6,185 bases of DNA from an uncultured Frankiales bacterium. Its GTDB lineage: Bacteria; Actinomycetota; Actinomycetes; Mycobacteriales; SCTD01. Positions 1 to 6,185 of the stretch are shown piece by piece. The stretch is taken from positions 1 to 6,185 of the forward strand of contig CAMLIA010000226.1 of the NCBI GenBank assembly GCA_946479905.1. The letters run 5' to 3'. Below the pieces are notes generated by a model. That model searched no databases, had not been told where the DNA came from, and saw only the letters and a program-made list of their open reading frames with translations. Position 1 is the stretch's first letter, and every line of letters begins with the position of its first letter. Made by a program: the position numbers and the translations under genes.

Positions 1-1
1 C

Positions 2-457
2 TCCTCCATCGGCGCGGGGCTGAACGAGACGACGCTGAGCTGCGTCCACCGCCACCTGGCTCATGGCGTGCCGGTCTCCGAGGTGGTGCGCGGCACGCTG
101 GTCCACGGCGTCGACTACGGCACGCCGGTGTCCGACTCCATCAACAACGACGTCGAGGAGGAGGGCCGCAGCACCGACCTGACGGTCCTCATCGAGCGCA
201 TCAACCGGGAGGCGCTGGCGCAGGCCGACGACCCGCGTGACGCCTTCGCGCTCGTCCAGCAGCGCTTCGCCCAGTCGGTCACCGGCCCCGTCGACGCCGA
301 GGCAGTGGCGGCCGCCGGCACCCGGGTGACCGTGCACGGCGAGGCGGAGGCCGCGTTCCTGCGCGGCTACTGGGGAGGCATCGCGGTCGACCCCTCCACC
401 GGGGCGATGGAGGGTGCCCGCACGAGCTTCGTCAACGCGCAGGTCGAGGGCTTCTGA
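2..457 (+). CDS. 3' end of an unidentified protein, possibly gamma-glutamyltransferase-like (5' truncated)
   Basis: The reading frame is open from base 2 to a TGA at 455-457, giving the last 151 residues of a protein that starts outside the window. A GTG at 68 lies in frame, but the 22 codons before it are open and read as protein (IGAGLNETTLSCVHRHL), so it is probably internal. The fragment is soluble: an Asn/Asp/Glu-rich stretch (SINNDVEEEGRSTDLT), amphipathic helical segments, then a C-terminal GGIAVDPSTGAMEGA. That last piece resembles the end of the small subunit of gamma-glutamyltransferases (a Gly-Gly, hydrophobic, DP-TG, GA pattern), an N-terminal-nucleophile family. However, the usual GASDPR-type ending is missing and the catalytic Thr region is outside the window. 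That it is coding is well supported by frame and codon use; the family is a guess. It ends 10 bases before the stop of the convergent peptidase gene. Confidence 0.8.
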   Translation, partial: SSIGAGLNETTLSCVHRHLAHGVPVSEVVRGTLVHGVDYGTPVSDSINNDVEEEGRSTDLTVLIERINREALAQADDPRDAFALVQQRFAQSVTGPVDAEAVAAAGTRVTVHGEAEAAFLRGYWGGIAVDPSTGAMEGARTSFVNAQVEGF

Positions 458-467
458 CACCTCCTGC

Positions 468-2129
468 TCAGACCGTCGCGACCCAGCGGTCGAGGTGCCC
501 CTCGAGCACAGGGAAGGGCAGCGCCCCCGGGCCGAGGACCTCTTCGTGGAAGGCTCGCACGTCGAAGCGGTCACCCAGCGACTGCTCCGCCTGCTTCCGA
601 AGACGGGTGAGCTCGACGAACCCCGCCCGGTAGGCCAGCGACTGCGCTGGCAGGTCGGTGCCGTAGCGGAGGAGCTCGCTGGCGATCTGCGCGTCGGTGT
701 CAGTGGTGTTCGCCTTCAGGTAGACGGCAGCCTCGTCACGTGACCAGCCGCAGAGGTTCAGGCCGGTGTCGACGACGAGCCGCGCCGCGGTGAAGCGCTC
801 CTTCACCAGCCGGCCGTAGGCGTCGAGGGGGTCGGAGTACAGGCCCATCTCCCAGCCGAGGCCGGAGGCGTACTCCGCCCAGCCCTCGTTGAAGGCGCCG
901 ATGAACCCGTAGCGCCGGACGTCCGGCAGTGCCTCGTTCTCGGCCTGCCGGGCGAGGTGGAAGTGGTGTCCCGGTGCGAGCTCATGAAAGATGAGCGCCG
1001 CATAGGTCAGCAGCGACTTGCTCTCAACATTCGCACCGTTCCAGTAGTACGTGCCTCGCGGTCGCGACGCGGTCGGCTGCTGGTAGTAGCCGTAGGTCAT
1101 TCCCGCCTCTGCCTCAGCAGCAACGCGCTCCACGTCGTACGGCGCCTGCGGCAGGACCGAGAAGAAGTCGCCGAGCAGTGGCTCGAGGGCTGCCATGTGC
1201 CGGCGGAAGAGCGCCTCGACCTCCTCGGGCGCGGAGGCGTGCACGCGCGGGTCGACGGCGAGCTGGCCGTGGAACTCCTGCTCGGACGTCGGCGCACCCA
1301 TGTCGGCGCGCGCCTTGGCCATCCGGTCGGTGAGGTCGGCGACCTGATCGAGCCCGAGCTGGTGCAGCTCCTCCGGCGTGCGGCTGCTCGCGGTCTCGCG
1401 GCGCACCAGCGCGCGGTAGTGCTGCTCGCCCCCGTCGTACTGCCCCAGTCCGAGCGACGTCGGCGCGTCCTGCTGGTAGCTCGCGTCGAGCACGGCGAGC
1501 AGAGCGTCGTACGCCGGGAGCAGCTCGTCCTCGACGAGCGCGGCCACGCGCTGGCTCACGTCCGGAGGCGCCGACGCTGGGAGGAGCGACGAGGCCGCGG
1601 TGCGCAACCGACTCAGGGACTCGCGGGTCCCCGGCAGCGCCGGAGCGGGGAGGAGGATCCCCGCCTCGCGCTGCGCGAGCAGCCGGCTGCGGAAGGCGTG
1701 CACCTGATCACGCTGGTCCCCGACGAGCGACAGGTAGGTCGTCCCGGAGCCTGAGAAGCCGGAGAACACCGATCGCAGCGCGAGACCATGGAGGTAGCTC
1801 GCGTAGGGCGTGACCTCGAAGCCGAGCAGCGAGCCGCTTCCCTTCTCCACCAGGGCATCGAGCGTGTGCTCGAGGAAGCCGACCGTGAGCCGGTCGTCCT
1901 CGTTCAGGTCCGTGCCGGCCTGGTGCAGCTCGTCGAGGACCCCGCGCGCGAAGGCGGCGTCCTCCCGCCAGGCCTCGGCACCCTCCACACGAATCGACTC
2001 GACCGGCAGTCCTCGCTGCAGCCGCGCGTACCAGCTCGTCTCGAGGGAGTGCCGGAAGACGCGTTCCGCCAGCCCCCTGATCGGGGTGGTTCCGTTGAAC
2101 GACAGGGCAGGGCGGGGCGAGATCGTCAT
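468..2129 (-). CDS. DUF885 family zinc metallopeptidase
   Basis: A 553-residue protein, a normal length for the DUF885 (PF05960) family of predicted gluzincin-like metallopeptidases. Substrate and reaction are not established by sequence, but peptide or amide hydrolysis in the cytoplasm is the expected role. The active-site region is intact: HELAPGHH at residues 382-389 matches the family's HExxPGHH zinc motif, and NEGWAEY at 414-420 supplies the downstream glutamates (E415, E419), one of which should be a zinc ligand. The later PAQSLAYRAG (494-503) matches the conserved P-x-Q-x-x-AY-x-x-G of the family. No signal peptide or membrane segment is seen. The frame stays open upstream to 2276, but that part runs into the regulator gene and has non-protein-like composition. 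I chose ATG 2129 because AGGA lies 5 bases before it and a promoter-like element sits just upstream. Nothing is frameshifted or missing. Confidence 0.92.
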   Translation of the reverse strand: MTISPRPALSFNGTTPIRGLAERVFRHSLETSWYARLQRGLPVESIRVEGAEAWREDAAFARGVLDELHQAGTDLNEDDRLTVGFLEHTLDALVEKGSGSLLGFEVTPYASYLHGLALRSVFSGFSGSGTTYLSLVGDQRDQVHAFRSRLLAQREAGILLPAPALPGTRESLSRLRTAASSLLPASAPPDVSQRVAALVEDELLPAYDALLAVLDASYQQDAPTSLGLGQYDGGEQHYRALVRRETASSRTPEELHQLGLDQVADLTDRMAKARADMGAPTSEQEFHGQLAVDPRVHASAPEEVEALFRRHMAALEPLLGDFFSVLPQAPYDVERVAAEAEAGMTYGYYQQPTASRPRGTYYWNGANVESKSLLTYAALIFHELAPGHHFHLARQAENEALPDVRRYGFIGAFNEGWAEYASGLGWEMGLYSDPLDAYGRLVKERFTAARLVVDTGLNLCGWSRDEAAVYLKANTTDTDAQIASELLRYGTDLPAQSLAYRAGFVELTRLRKQAEQSLGDRFDVRAFHEEVLGPGALPFPVLEGHLDRWVATV

Positions 2130-2134
2130 GCGGG

Positions 2135-2138
2135 TCCT
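2135..2138 (-). promoter_or_regulatory. Ribosome binding site of the DUF885 peptidase
   Basis: AGGA on the minus strand, 5 bases before ATG 2129. It favours this start over the longer open frame beginning at 2276, which would overlap the response regulator gene. Confidence 0.6.
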
Positions 2139-2162
2139 GACCGTCGGGAGAGTGCGACCCAG

Positions 2163-2174
2163 ATTGTTGACAAT
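2163..2174. promoter_or_regulatory. Candidate operator: 5-2-5 inverted repeat over the -10 element
   Basis: On the minus strand the bases read ATTGT-CA-ACAAT: perfect 5-bp arms around two bases. The outer part fits the GT-N(x)-AC core typical of GntR-family operators, and it fully covers the proposed -10 hexamer, so a bound protein would block transcription of the peptidase. No GntR gene is present in this window, so the regulator is unknown. A 5-bp arm is short enough to arise by chance. Confidence 0.3.
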
Positions 2175-2191
2175 ACGACACGATCGGTCAA
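2163..2191 (-). promoter_or_regulatory. Candidate sigma-70-type promoter for the DUF885 peptidase
   Basis: Read on the minus strand, TTGACC (2186-2191; 5 of 6 to TTGACA) is followed after exactly 17 bases by AACAAT (2163-2168; 4 of 6 to TATAAT, including the conserved second A and final T). This predicts a transcript start near 2156 and a short leader of about 27 bases before ATG 2129. It lies in the 82-base gap between the regulator stop and the peptidase start, in an AT-richer patch that stands out from the surrounding GC-rich DNA. Predicted by eye only. Confidence 0.55.
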
Positions 2192-2213
2192 GAGGGCTCG
2201 CCCGGCTCCCTCT
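2191..2213 (-). terminator. Weak hairpin at the response regulator stop codon
   Basis: On the minus strand AGAGGG (2213-2208) pairs perfectly with CCCTCT (2196-2191) across an 11-base loop. The first arm begins inside the TAG stop of the regulator gene. There is no T tract afterwards, so it is not a classical intrinsic terminator. It could still slow read-through or protect the 3' end of the kinase-regulator mRNA. Its far arm touches the first base of the proposed -35 box of the peptidase promoter. Confidence 0.3.
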
Positions 2214-2859
2214 AACCCGTGCGCAGGTGAGCCAGCACCGCGAGCACCCGCCGGTGGTCGTCGGGGCCCTCGGCAATGCCCAGCTTGCTGAAGATCCGAC
2301 CGACGTGGGTCTCCACGGTCCGCTCGCTGAGGTGGAGCTGGCGGGCGATGGCGCTGTTCGAGCGGCCCTGCGCCATCAGCTCCAGGACGTCGCGCTCGCG
2401 CTCCGTCAGAGCGTCGAGAACGCCGGAGCGCTGCTGGTGGGTCAGCAGGACCGACACGACCTCCGGGTCGATCACGCTGCCCCCACTCGCGATGCGCTCC
2501 AGGGCGTCGTTCAGCTCGTTGAGCTCCGAGACCCGGTCCTTGAGCAGATAGCCGACCCGGCCGTGGCCGCCCGTCAGCAGAGTGATGGCATGGGCGACCT
2601 CGACGTACTGCGAGAGCAGCAGGACGGCGACGCCGGGGAACCGCGTACGCACCTCGACAGCCGCCTCGATGCCCTCGGTGCTGAAGGTGGGAGGCATGCG
2701 GATGTCCAGGACCACAAGCTCGGGGCAGTGCTCGTCCACCGCGCTGAGCAGCTCCGCCGCGTCGCCGAGCTGGGCGACCACCTCGTGGCCGCGGTCTTCG
2801 AGCAGCCGCGCCATGCCTTCGCGGAACAGCAGCGAGTCGTCTACGAGGAGCAGGCGCAC
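2212..2859 (-). CDS. Two-component response regulator, NarL/FixJ family (REC plus LuxR-type HTH)
   Basis: A 215-residue cytoplasmic transcription regulator of normal family length. The receiver domain covers residues 1-120: acidic pocket D7/D8, phosphoacceptor D52 in [10 protein letters not shown], switch residue S83 and the invariant lysine K107 in YLLKD. All key residues are present, so phosphorylation should work. The LuxR-type helix-turn-helix lies at about 148-205, with [15 protein letters not shown] (151-165) and the recognition helix region [13 protein letters not shown] (177-189). Start: GTG 2857-2859, preceded by GGAG at 5 bases spacing, within the end of the kinase gene. The 19-base overlap with that gene implies translational coupling and makes the kinase its partner. 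Its target promoters are not shown by sequence; autoregulation of the operon and control of the divergent membrane protein are the simplest guesses. Confidence 0.95.
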   Translation of the reverse strand: MRLLLVDDSLLFREGMARLLEDRGHEVVAQLGDAAELLSAVDEHCPELVVLDIRMPPTFSTEGIEAAVEVRTRFPGVAVLLLSQYVEVAHAITLLTGGHGRVGYLLKDRVSELNELNDALERIASGGSVIDPEVVSVLLTHQQRSGVLDALTERERDVLELMAQGRSNSAIARQLHLSERTVETHVGRIFSKLGIAEGPDDHRRVLAVLAHLRTG

Positions 2860-4775
2860 GGCAGCTCCGCTCGGACGGTCGTCCCCTTGCCCGGCACCGA
2901 GTCGACGTCGAGCCGCCCGCCCGTCGCGGCGACGCGGTCGACCAGGCCCCGCAGGCCGGTGCCGGCCGCGAGGTCGGCACCTCCGCAGCCGTCGTCGGAG
3001 ACGCTGACCACCAGATGGCGGTGCTCCTCGCCCAGGGTAACGGTCACGGTCGCGTGCGGCACGTGCTTCGCGACGTTCGCCAGCGCCTCGGACACGACGA
3101 AGTAGGTCGTGGTCTCCACCGCCGGGTCGTACCGACCGACGAGACCGGACTCGAGGCGCGCTGCGACCGGCGCTCGCGAGACGAGCGATCGAACGGCCTC
3201 GAGCAGGCCGATCTCCGTGAGCAGCGCGGGATGGATGCCGCGGGCGAGGTCGCGCAGCTCGGAGAGAGCGCCGCGGAGCTCCTGCGCCGCAGCGTCGACC
3301 AGGTGCTGCTCCTCCTCGTCGACGTGACCGTGCAGGAGCTGCAGTGTCGTGCCGAGGGCGACGAGCCGCTGCTGGGCGCCGTCGTGGAGGTCTCGCTCGA
3401 TCCGTCTCCTCGCTGCGTCCTGCGCCGTCACGATGCGCGTGCGCGACCGCTCGAGCTCCTGGGTCTGCGAGGACAGCTCGGCGAGCCGTCGCTGCAGCTC
3501 GGCGGTCAGCGTCACGCTGACCAGCAGCGGCCCCGCCTGGAGCGCCAGGTCGTCGAGGAGCCGGCGCTCCTCGGGGAGCATCGGGTCGCCGGCGGGGTGC
3601 ACCACCGCGATGGCGCCGACCCGGACGCCGGCGTGCACGACGTCGACGGTTGTCGTGACACCGGAGGCGTCCAGCGCGCCGGCCGGCCAGTGGGCTCGTC
3701 GCTCGAGCCGGCCGTCCTCCTCCAGCCAGGTCTCGCCACGCAGCGCGCGCGTGGCGAGCACGGCGGAGCGCGCGGTCTCGACGACGCCGTCGTCAGCCGT
3801 GTACGCGGCGACGCGGCGCGCGAAGGCGGTCAGCACGGCGTACGGACTGGACCGCTGCCCGTACACCAGCCTGCTCGCCACACCGTCGAGCCAACGGCGT
3901 ACCGCTTGCAGGGTCACTGCCACCAGGACCGTTGCCGCGATCATGAGCGGCAGGTCGCCGTGCCCGCCGAACAACCGCCCGATGCCGGCGACGACGACGA
4001 CGTAGACGGCACCGGTGAAGACCGTGAGCCCTGTGAGGACCAGAGCCTTGTCGAGCAGCGCATCGATCGCCCAGAGCTCGTACCGGCGCACGGCGATGCC
4101 CACCGAGACTGGCACCAGCGCGATCAGCAGGTTGCTGGCGTCCATCGACACCCGGAAGAGCAAAGGGGTGGGCTTGTCGAGCGACGCACCGATGACACCC
4201 CCTGCGACGACCGTCAGGACCAGCAGTGCGGTGGCGGCGAGCAGCCACCGCAGCTGGAGTCGTTCCACCGTCGAGGCGCGTCGGTACCTGAGTGCCAGCC
4301 CGACGAGGGCCACAGGCGCGCAGATCGCCGGCAGGCCGGGTGCGCCCATCACGACCGCGACGGCACCGACGACGAGGCCCACCTGCATGACGCGCCGCCA
4401 GCGCGGCGACGAGGGCCGGCCGGTCGGGAAGAGCAACGGGAGCAGCACGAGCACGCAGGTGGCGAAGACGGCGAAGGCCCGGTCTCCCGACCCAGGGGAG
4501 AACTCGTCGAGCATCCCGCCCGTCACCACACTGAGCCCTGCGACGAGCAGGCACCACCCGACGGCGTTGTCGCTCTGACGGCGGAGGACGAGCCAGCCCA
4601 CGACTGCGAAGGCCAGCAGTGCGGGTGCGAGGACCATGTCGCCGTACGCCGTCCCGTACTGCTCGCTGTCAGCGTCATGCCGATCCTGCGCGACCAGGAC
4701 CATGCCGGTCGCGGTCGCTGCCACGGCGAACGCGGTGAGGACCGTCGCGGCGCGCCGACGCGTCCGGTCATCCAT
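2841..4775 (-). CDS. Membrane sensor histidine kinase, HisKA_3 / HATPase_c type (NarX/DesK-like)
   Basis: A 644-residue sensor kinase and partner of the response regulator it overlaps. The N-terminal half (about 10-291) has roughly ten hydrophobic segments, near 10-29, 46-64, 72-90, 99-117, 130-146, 148-163, 178-196, 212-229, 244-268 and 274-291, with an [12 protein letters not shown] loop (116-127) of a kind common in actinobacterial kinases. Residues about 315-420 look like a GAF-type domain (not certain), then a coiled coil (about 422-460). The HisKA_3 box is [16 protein letters not shown] (456-471), phosphoacceptor H464; the GIHPALL motif is at 513-519. ATPase motifs: N box EALAN (563-567), DDGCGG (594-599), GTGLRGL (605-611), GKGTT (629-633). 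Start is uncertain: ATG 4775 (used here) or ATG 4787 (648 residues); neither has a clear Shine-Dalgarno. The frame continues to 4883 but crosses the divergent promoter region. The signal sensed is unknown. Confidence 0.93.
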   Translation of the reverse strand: MDDRTRRRAATVLTAFAVAATATGMVLVAQDRHDADSEQYGTAYGDMVLAPALLAFAVVGWLVLRRQSDNAVGWCLLVAGLSVVTGGMLDEFSPGSGDRAFAVFATCVLVLLPLLFPTGRPSSPRWRRVMQVGLVVGAVAVVMGAPGLPAICAPVALVGLALRYRRASTVERLQLRWLLAATALLVLTVVAGGVIGASLDKPTPLLFRVSMDASNLLIALVPVSVGIAVRRYELWAIDALLDKALVLTGLTVFTGAVYVVVVAGIGRLFGGHGDLPLMIAATVLVAVTLQAVRRWLDGVASRLVYGQRSSPYAVLTAFARRVAAYTADDGVVETARSAVLATRALRGETWLEEDGRLERRAHWPAGALDASGVTTTVDVVHAGVRVGAIAVVHPAGDPMLPEERRLLDDLALQAGPLLVSVTLTAELQRRLAELSSQTQELERSRTRIVTAQDAARRRIERDLHDGAQQRLVALGTTLQLLHGHVDEEEQHLVDAAAQELRGALSELRDLARGIHPALLTEIGLLEAVRSLVSRAPVAARLESGLVGRYDPAVETTTYFVVSEALANVAKHVPHATVTVTLGEEHRHLVVSVSDDGCGGADLAAGTGLRGLVDRVAATGGRLDVDSVPGKGTTVRAELPCACSS

Positions 4776-4823
4776 GCGCCGGATCATCGCAAAGAGCGGC
4801 CCCGTGCGTCCTCCGTGCCAGTA

Positions 4824-4844
4824 CGGACCGAGGTCTGCGGTCCG
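4824..4844. promoter_or_regulatory. 7-bp inverted repeat between the divergent kinase and membrane-protein genes
   Basis: CGGACCG (4824-4830), a 7-base spacer, then CGGTCCG (4838-4844): perfect inverted arms. The two centres are 14 bases apart, somewhat more than one helical turn. It lies about 40 bases from either start codon in the roughly 110-base divergent gap, a sensible place for an operator acting on both genes. It might bind the dimeric LuxR-type regulator of the operon or form a hairpin in an mRNA leader. NarL-type sites are usually AT-richer and closer spaced, so the assignment is inference. No convincing -35/-10 pair was found on either strand here. Confidence 0.4.
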
Positions 4845-4886
4845 CCCTGATCCGCAACGCCCTTGGGACGTCACACAGTGCACGGC

Positions 4887-5531
4887 ATGGCTGACAACCC
4901 TCGACCCCTGACCGCCGCGATGGTGCTCGCGCCGCTGCTGCTGATGGCAGGAACCGCCGTGACACCTAGCGCGGTCGGCGACCGGATCTCCGGCGACCGG
5001 GCGAAGGCGCTCGCGCAGCTGGACGCGCTGGACGGCGCGCGCGGACAGCTGCTGGCTGCAGCGCTGCTGGTCACGCTGGGCCTCGCAGCCCTGGTGCCTG
5101 CCGCCTTCGCCCTGGGTGCCCGAGCGAGATGGTCCCGGCTCGCCGTCACCGGCTGGGTGCTGGTGACCCTGGGCGCTCCGGCCGGCGCAGCGGTCAACGT
5201 CGCCTCGGACCTGTTGGGCTACCAGCTCACCGCACCGTCAGTACCTCGGAGCTCGGCCGCGGACGTGCGGGTCGCATCGAGCGGCCAGGGCCAGCTCTTC
5301 GTGCTCTACCTGCTCGCGCTGCTCGGGATGCTGCTGCTGGCCGTCGCGGTGTGGCGAGCAGGAGCAGCGTGGTGGCACGCACTGCTGGTCGGCGGCGGCA
5401 CACTCGTCGGCTTCGGCGCACCCGAGGGCCCCACAGGTGCAGCCTTCACCCTGCCGCTGCTGGTGGGACTCGTCCTGCTGGCCCGCGATACGGCCGTCAG
5501 GCCGTCAGCAGTCGAGACGGTCCCAGCGTGA
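4887..5531 (+). CDS. Hypothetical multi-spanning membrane protein (six predicted helices)
   Basis: A 214-residue integral membrane protein that I do not recognise. Hydrophobic segments lie near residues 10-30, 54-77, 85-106, 137-157, 161-179 and 184-199. Two longer polar loops separate them: a charged one at 31-53 (GDRISGDRAKALAQLDALDG) and a Ser/Ala-rich one at 107-136. If residues 1-9 (two charged groups, no Lys) are cytoplasmic, both loops would face outside. No enzyme or transporter motif is visible; the layout recalls uncharacterised actinobacterial membrane families such as DUF4386-like proteins, a weak resemblance only. I chose ATG 4887; a TTG at 4863 in the same frame would add 8 residues but has no better ribosome site. 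Neither start has a clear Shine-Dalgarno, so it may be leaderless or weakly translated. It is divergent from the sensor kinase, which suggests a regulatory or functional link. An 8-bp tandem repeat (GGCCGTCA twice, 5492-5507) lies near its 3' end. Confidence 0.8.
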   Translation: MADNPRPLTAAMVLAPLLLMAGTAVTPSAVGDRISGDRAKALAQLDALDGARGQLLAAALLVTLGLAALVPAAFALGARARWSRLAVTGWVLVTLGAPAGAAVNVASDLLGYQLTAPSVPRSSAADVRVASSGQGQLFVLYLLALLGMLLLAVAVWRAGAAWWHALLVGGGTLVGFGAPEGPTGAAFTLPLLVGLVLLARDTAVRPSAVETVPA

Positions 5532-5633
5532 CGTCGGGGTGCCTCGCCGCCGCCGACCGGCATTGCTGGCCCGATGACGAGGTGCTTCACTGCGCACGCC
5601 GGCGTCGACGGCGTTGAGAACCTTGAGGTCACC
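5532..5633 (+). other. Intergenic gap between the membrane protein and the ABM-like gene
   Basis: A 102-base gap. An ATG at 5574 is in frame with the next gene and would add 20 residues, but it has no ribosome site and the extension has poor composition. No convincing promoter or terminator was seen, so it is unclear whether the two genes are cotranscribed. GAGG at 5625-5628 is the ribosome binding site of the next gene. Confidence 0.5.
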
Positions 5634-5945
5634 ATGTGGGCACAGATCATCAAGATGCGCGTGAAGCCGGGCCAGGACGACGAGATCGCCGTCGTGATGG
5701 ACATGCTGAAGTCCGCCGAACAGCCCGACTCCGGACTGCTTCGCTCGACGACGATGCGCGACCAGCAGGACCCGAGCACGGTCTACACGCTCGTCGTGTT
5801 CGACAGCGAGGAGAAGGCTCGGGCTCGCGAGCAGGACCCACGACGTGAGGCGGCTCTGCAGGCAGTTCGGGAGAAGATGGGTCTGGTCTTCGACGGTCCC
5901 CCCGAGTTCATCAACCTCGACGTCGTGGTCGACTCGACGTTCTAG
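5634..5945 (+). CDS. Small ABM-like protein (dimeric alpha/beta barrel fold)
   Basis: A 103-residue soluble protein that fits the antibiotic-biosynthesis-monooxygenase-like (ABM) group, ferredoxin-like folds that dimerise into a barrel. The order of elements agrees: first strand WAQIIKMRVKPG (2-13), helix about 14-30, second strand GLLRSTTMRD (34-43), third strand TVYTLVVFDS (49-58), then a helix with EEKARAREQ (59-67) and EAALQAVREKMG (72-83), and a last strand FINLDVVV (92-99). Members range from oxygenases to non-catalytic stress proteins. No cofactor-binding residues can be assigned here, so no reaction is proposed. The start is ATG 5634, preceded by GAGG at 5 bases spacing and matching the usual start of such proteins just before strand one. 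It follows the membrane protein on the same strand, 102 bases on; a functional link is not evident. Confidence 0.82.
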   Translation: MWAQIIKMRVKPGQDDEIAVVMDMLKSAEQPDSGLLRSTTMRDQQDPSTVYTLVVFDSEEKARAREQDPRREAALQAVREKMGLVFDGPPEFINLDVVVDSTF

Positions 5946-6114
5946 GACCTTCGCGCTGCGGTCTCAAAGGAAGAGGTACGACATAGGGGTGCGCTGCCCG
6001 TCCTCCGAGGAGTGTTGTTGCGCATCGCACGGACGAGTGCGGAACCCTGTCGAGCCGCGACTTCCTCCCCCCGTCGACGAGGCAGTCGTCCGCGCGCCTG
6101 ATCAGCGGAGCATG
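5946..6114. other. Gene-poor intergenic region
   Basis: About 170 bases with no convincing gene. A purine-rich AAAGGAAGAGG near 5976 looks like a ribosome site but no protein-like frame follows it. Small symmetric elements: GACGA-GGCAG-TCGTC (6076-6090), a 5-bp stem with a 5-base loop, and the 8-bp palindrome CTGATCAG (6098-6105). Without a T tract neither is a clear terminator. The region probably separates the ABM-like gene from a convergent minus-strand gene. Confidence 0.45.
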
Positions 6115-6185
6115 TCAACGTCGGATCAGCCGGGCGACCTTCAAGCCCAGGTGCACGGCCAGCCGCTCACCGCCGTCCCGCAGAT
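6115..6185 (-). CDS. Possible C-terminal end of a minus-strand protein (5' part outside the window)
   Basis: From base 6183 down to a TGA at 6117-6115 the minus strand encodes 22 residues, with LRDGGERLAVHLGLKVARLI followed by two Arg. It looks like a basic amphipathic C-terminal helix with actinobacterial codon use (19 of 22 codons end in G or C). Too short to identify. A competing reading exists on the plus strand: ATG 6112 opens MSTSDQPGDLQAQVHGQPLT and runs to the window edge with similar third-base GC, but its only nearby Shine-Dalgarno, GGAG, is a single base from the ATG, too close to work well. I prefer the minus-strand reading slightly. Confidence 0.42.
   Translation of the reverse strand, partial: LRDGGERLAVHLGLKVARLIRR

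Noticed and set aside
458..467. Bidirectional terminator between the convergent first gene and the peptidase
   Set aside because: Only 10 bases separate the stops and no hairpin with a T tract is visible around them.
957..1754. Plus-strand open frame opposite the peptidase gene
   Set aside because: Arg/Val/Leu-biased, low-complexity translation with no motif; the minus strand here carries the conserved DUF885 zinc site.
2130..2276. N-terminal extension of the DUF885 peptidase to 2276
   Set aside because: It overlaps the regulator gene by 65 bases, has Cys/Arg-rich non-protein-like composition, and ATG 2129 has a ribosome site and promoter-like element.
1810..3105. Long plus-strand open frame crossing the peptidase and regulator genes
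   Set aside because: It spans two real opposite-strand genes and their intergenic gap and has no recognisable domain; a shadow frame.
3015..4850. Long plus-strand open frame opposite the sensor kinase
   Set aside because: His/Arg/Gln/Asp-rich composition typical of an antisense shadow in GC-rich DNA; the minus strand encodes a complete kinase with all motifs.
5492..5507. 8-bp tandem repeat GGCCGTCA twice
   Set aside because: It lies inside the coding region with no further copies; most likely a small duplication without function.
5564..5591. Possible promoter (TTGCTG, 17 bases, TTCACT) before the ABM-like gene
   Set aside because: The -10 match is poor and hexamers of this quality are common by chance.
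6001..6011. TCCTC-C-GAGGA symmetric sequence as a terminator stem
   Set aside because: A one-base loop cannot form a hairpin and there is no T tract.

Overview
High-GC DNA whose codons end almost always in G or C, with actinobacterial-type genes (a ten-helix HisKA_3 sensor kinase carrying a FPTGR-like loop, and a LuxR-type regulator). The source is very probably an Actinomycetota chromosome; I cannot place it to genus. Nothing points to a mobile element: I saw no transposase, integrase, phage gene, CRISPR array, tRNA or rRNA.

Layout. (1) 2-457, plus strand: the 3' end of a gene whose start lies outside the window; family uncertain, with a weak resemblance to the end of the gamma-glutamyltransferase small subunit. 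(2) 468-2129, minus strand: a complete DUF885-type zinc peptidase, convergent with gene 1 and only 10 bases from it. (3) 2212-2859, minus: a NarL/FixJ-type response regulator. (4) 2841-4775, minus: its membrane sensor histidine kinase, overlapping the regulator by 19 bases, so the two form a translationally linked kinase-regulator operon. (5) 4887-5531, plus: a six-helix hypothetical membrane protein, divergent from the kinase across about 110 bases that contain a 7-bp inverted repeat. (6) 5634-5945, plus: a small ABM-like (dimeric alpha/beta barrel) protein. (7) 5946-6114: no gene seen, then the edge of a further gene, most likely the last 22 codons of a minus-strand gene ending at 6115.

How it fits together. 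The kinase-regulator pair is the regulatory core. The kinase should sense a membrane or envelope signal and phosphorylate Asp52 of the regulator. Plausible but unproven targets are the operon itself and the divergent membrane gene. The DUF885 peptidase is codirectional with the operon but has its own candidate promoter (TTGACC, 17 bases, AACAAT) with a GntR-like half-palindrome over the -10, placed just after a small hairpin at the regulator stop codon, so it may be an independent unit. No clearly new biological system is visible; the points most worth checking are the two intergenic control regions and the unidentified membrane protein.
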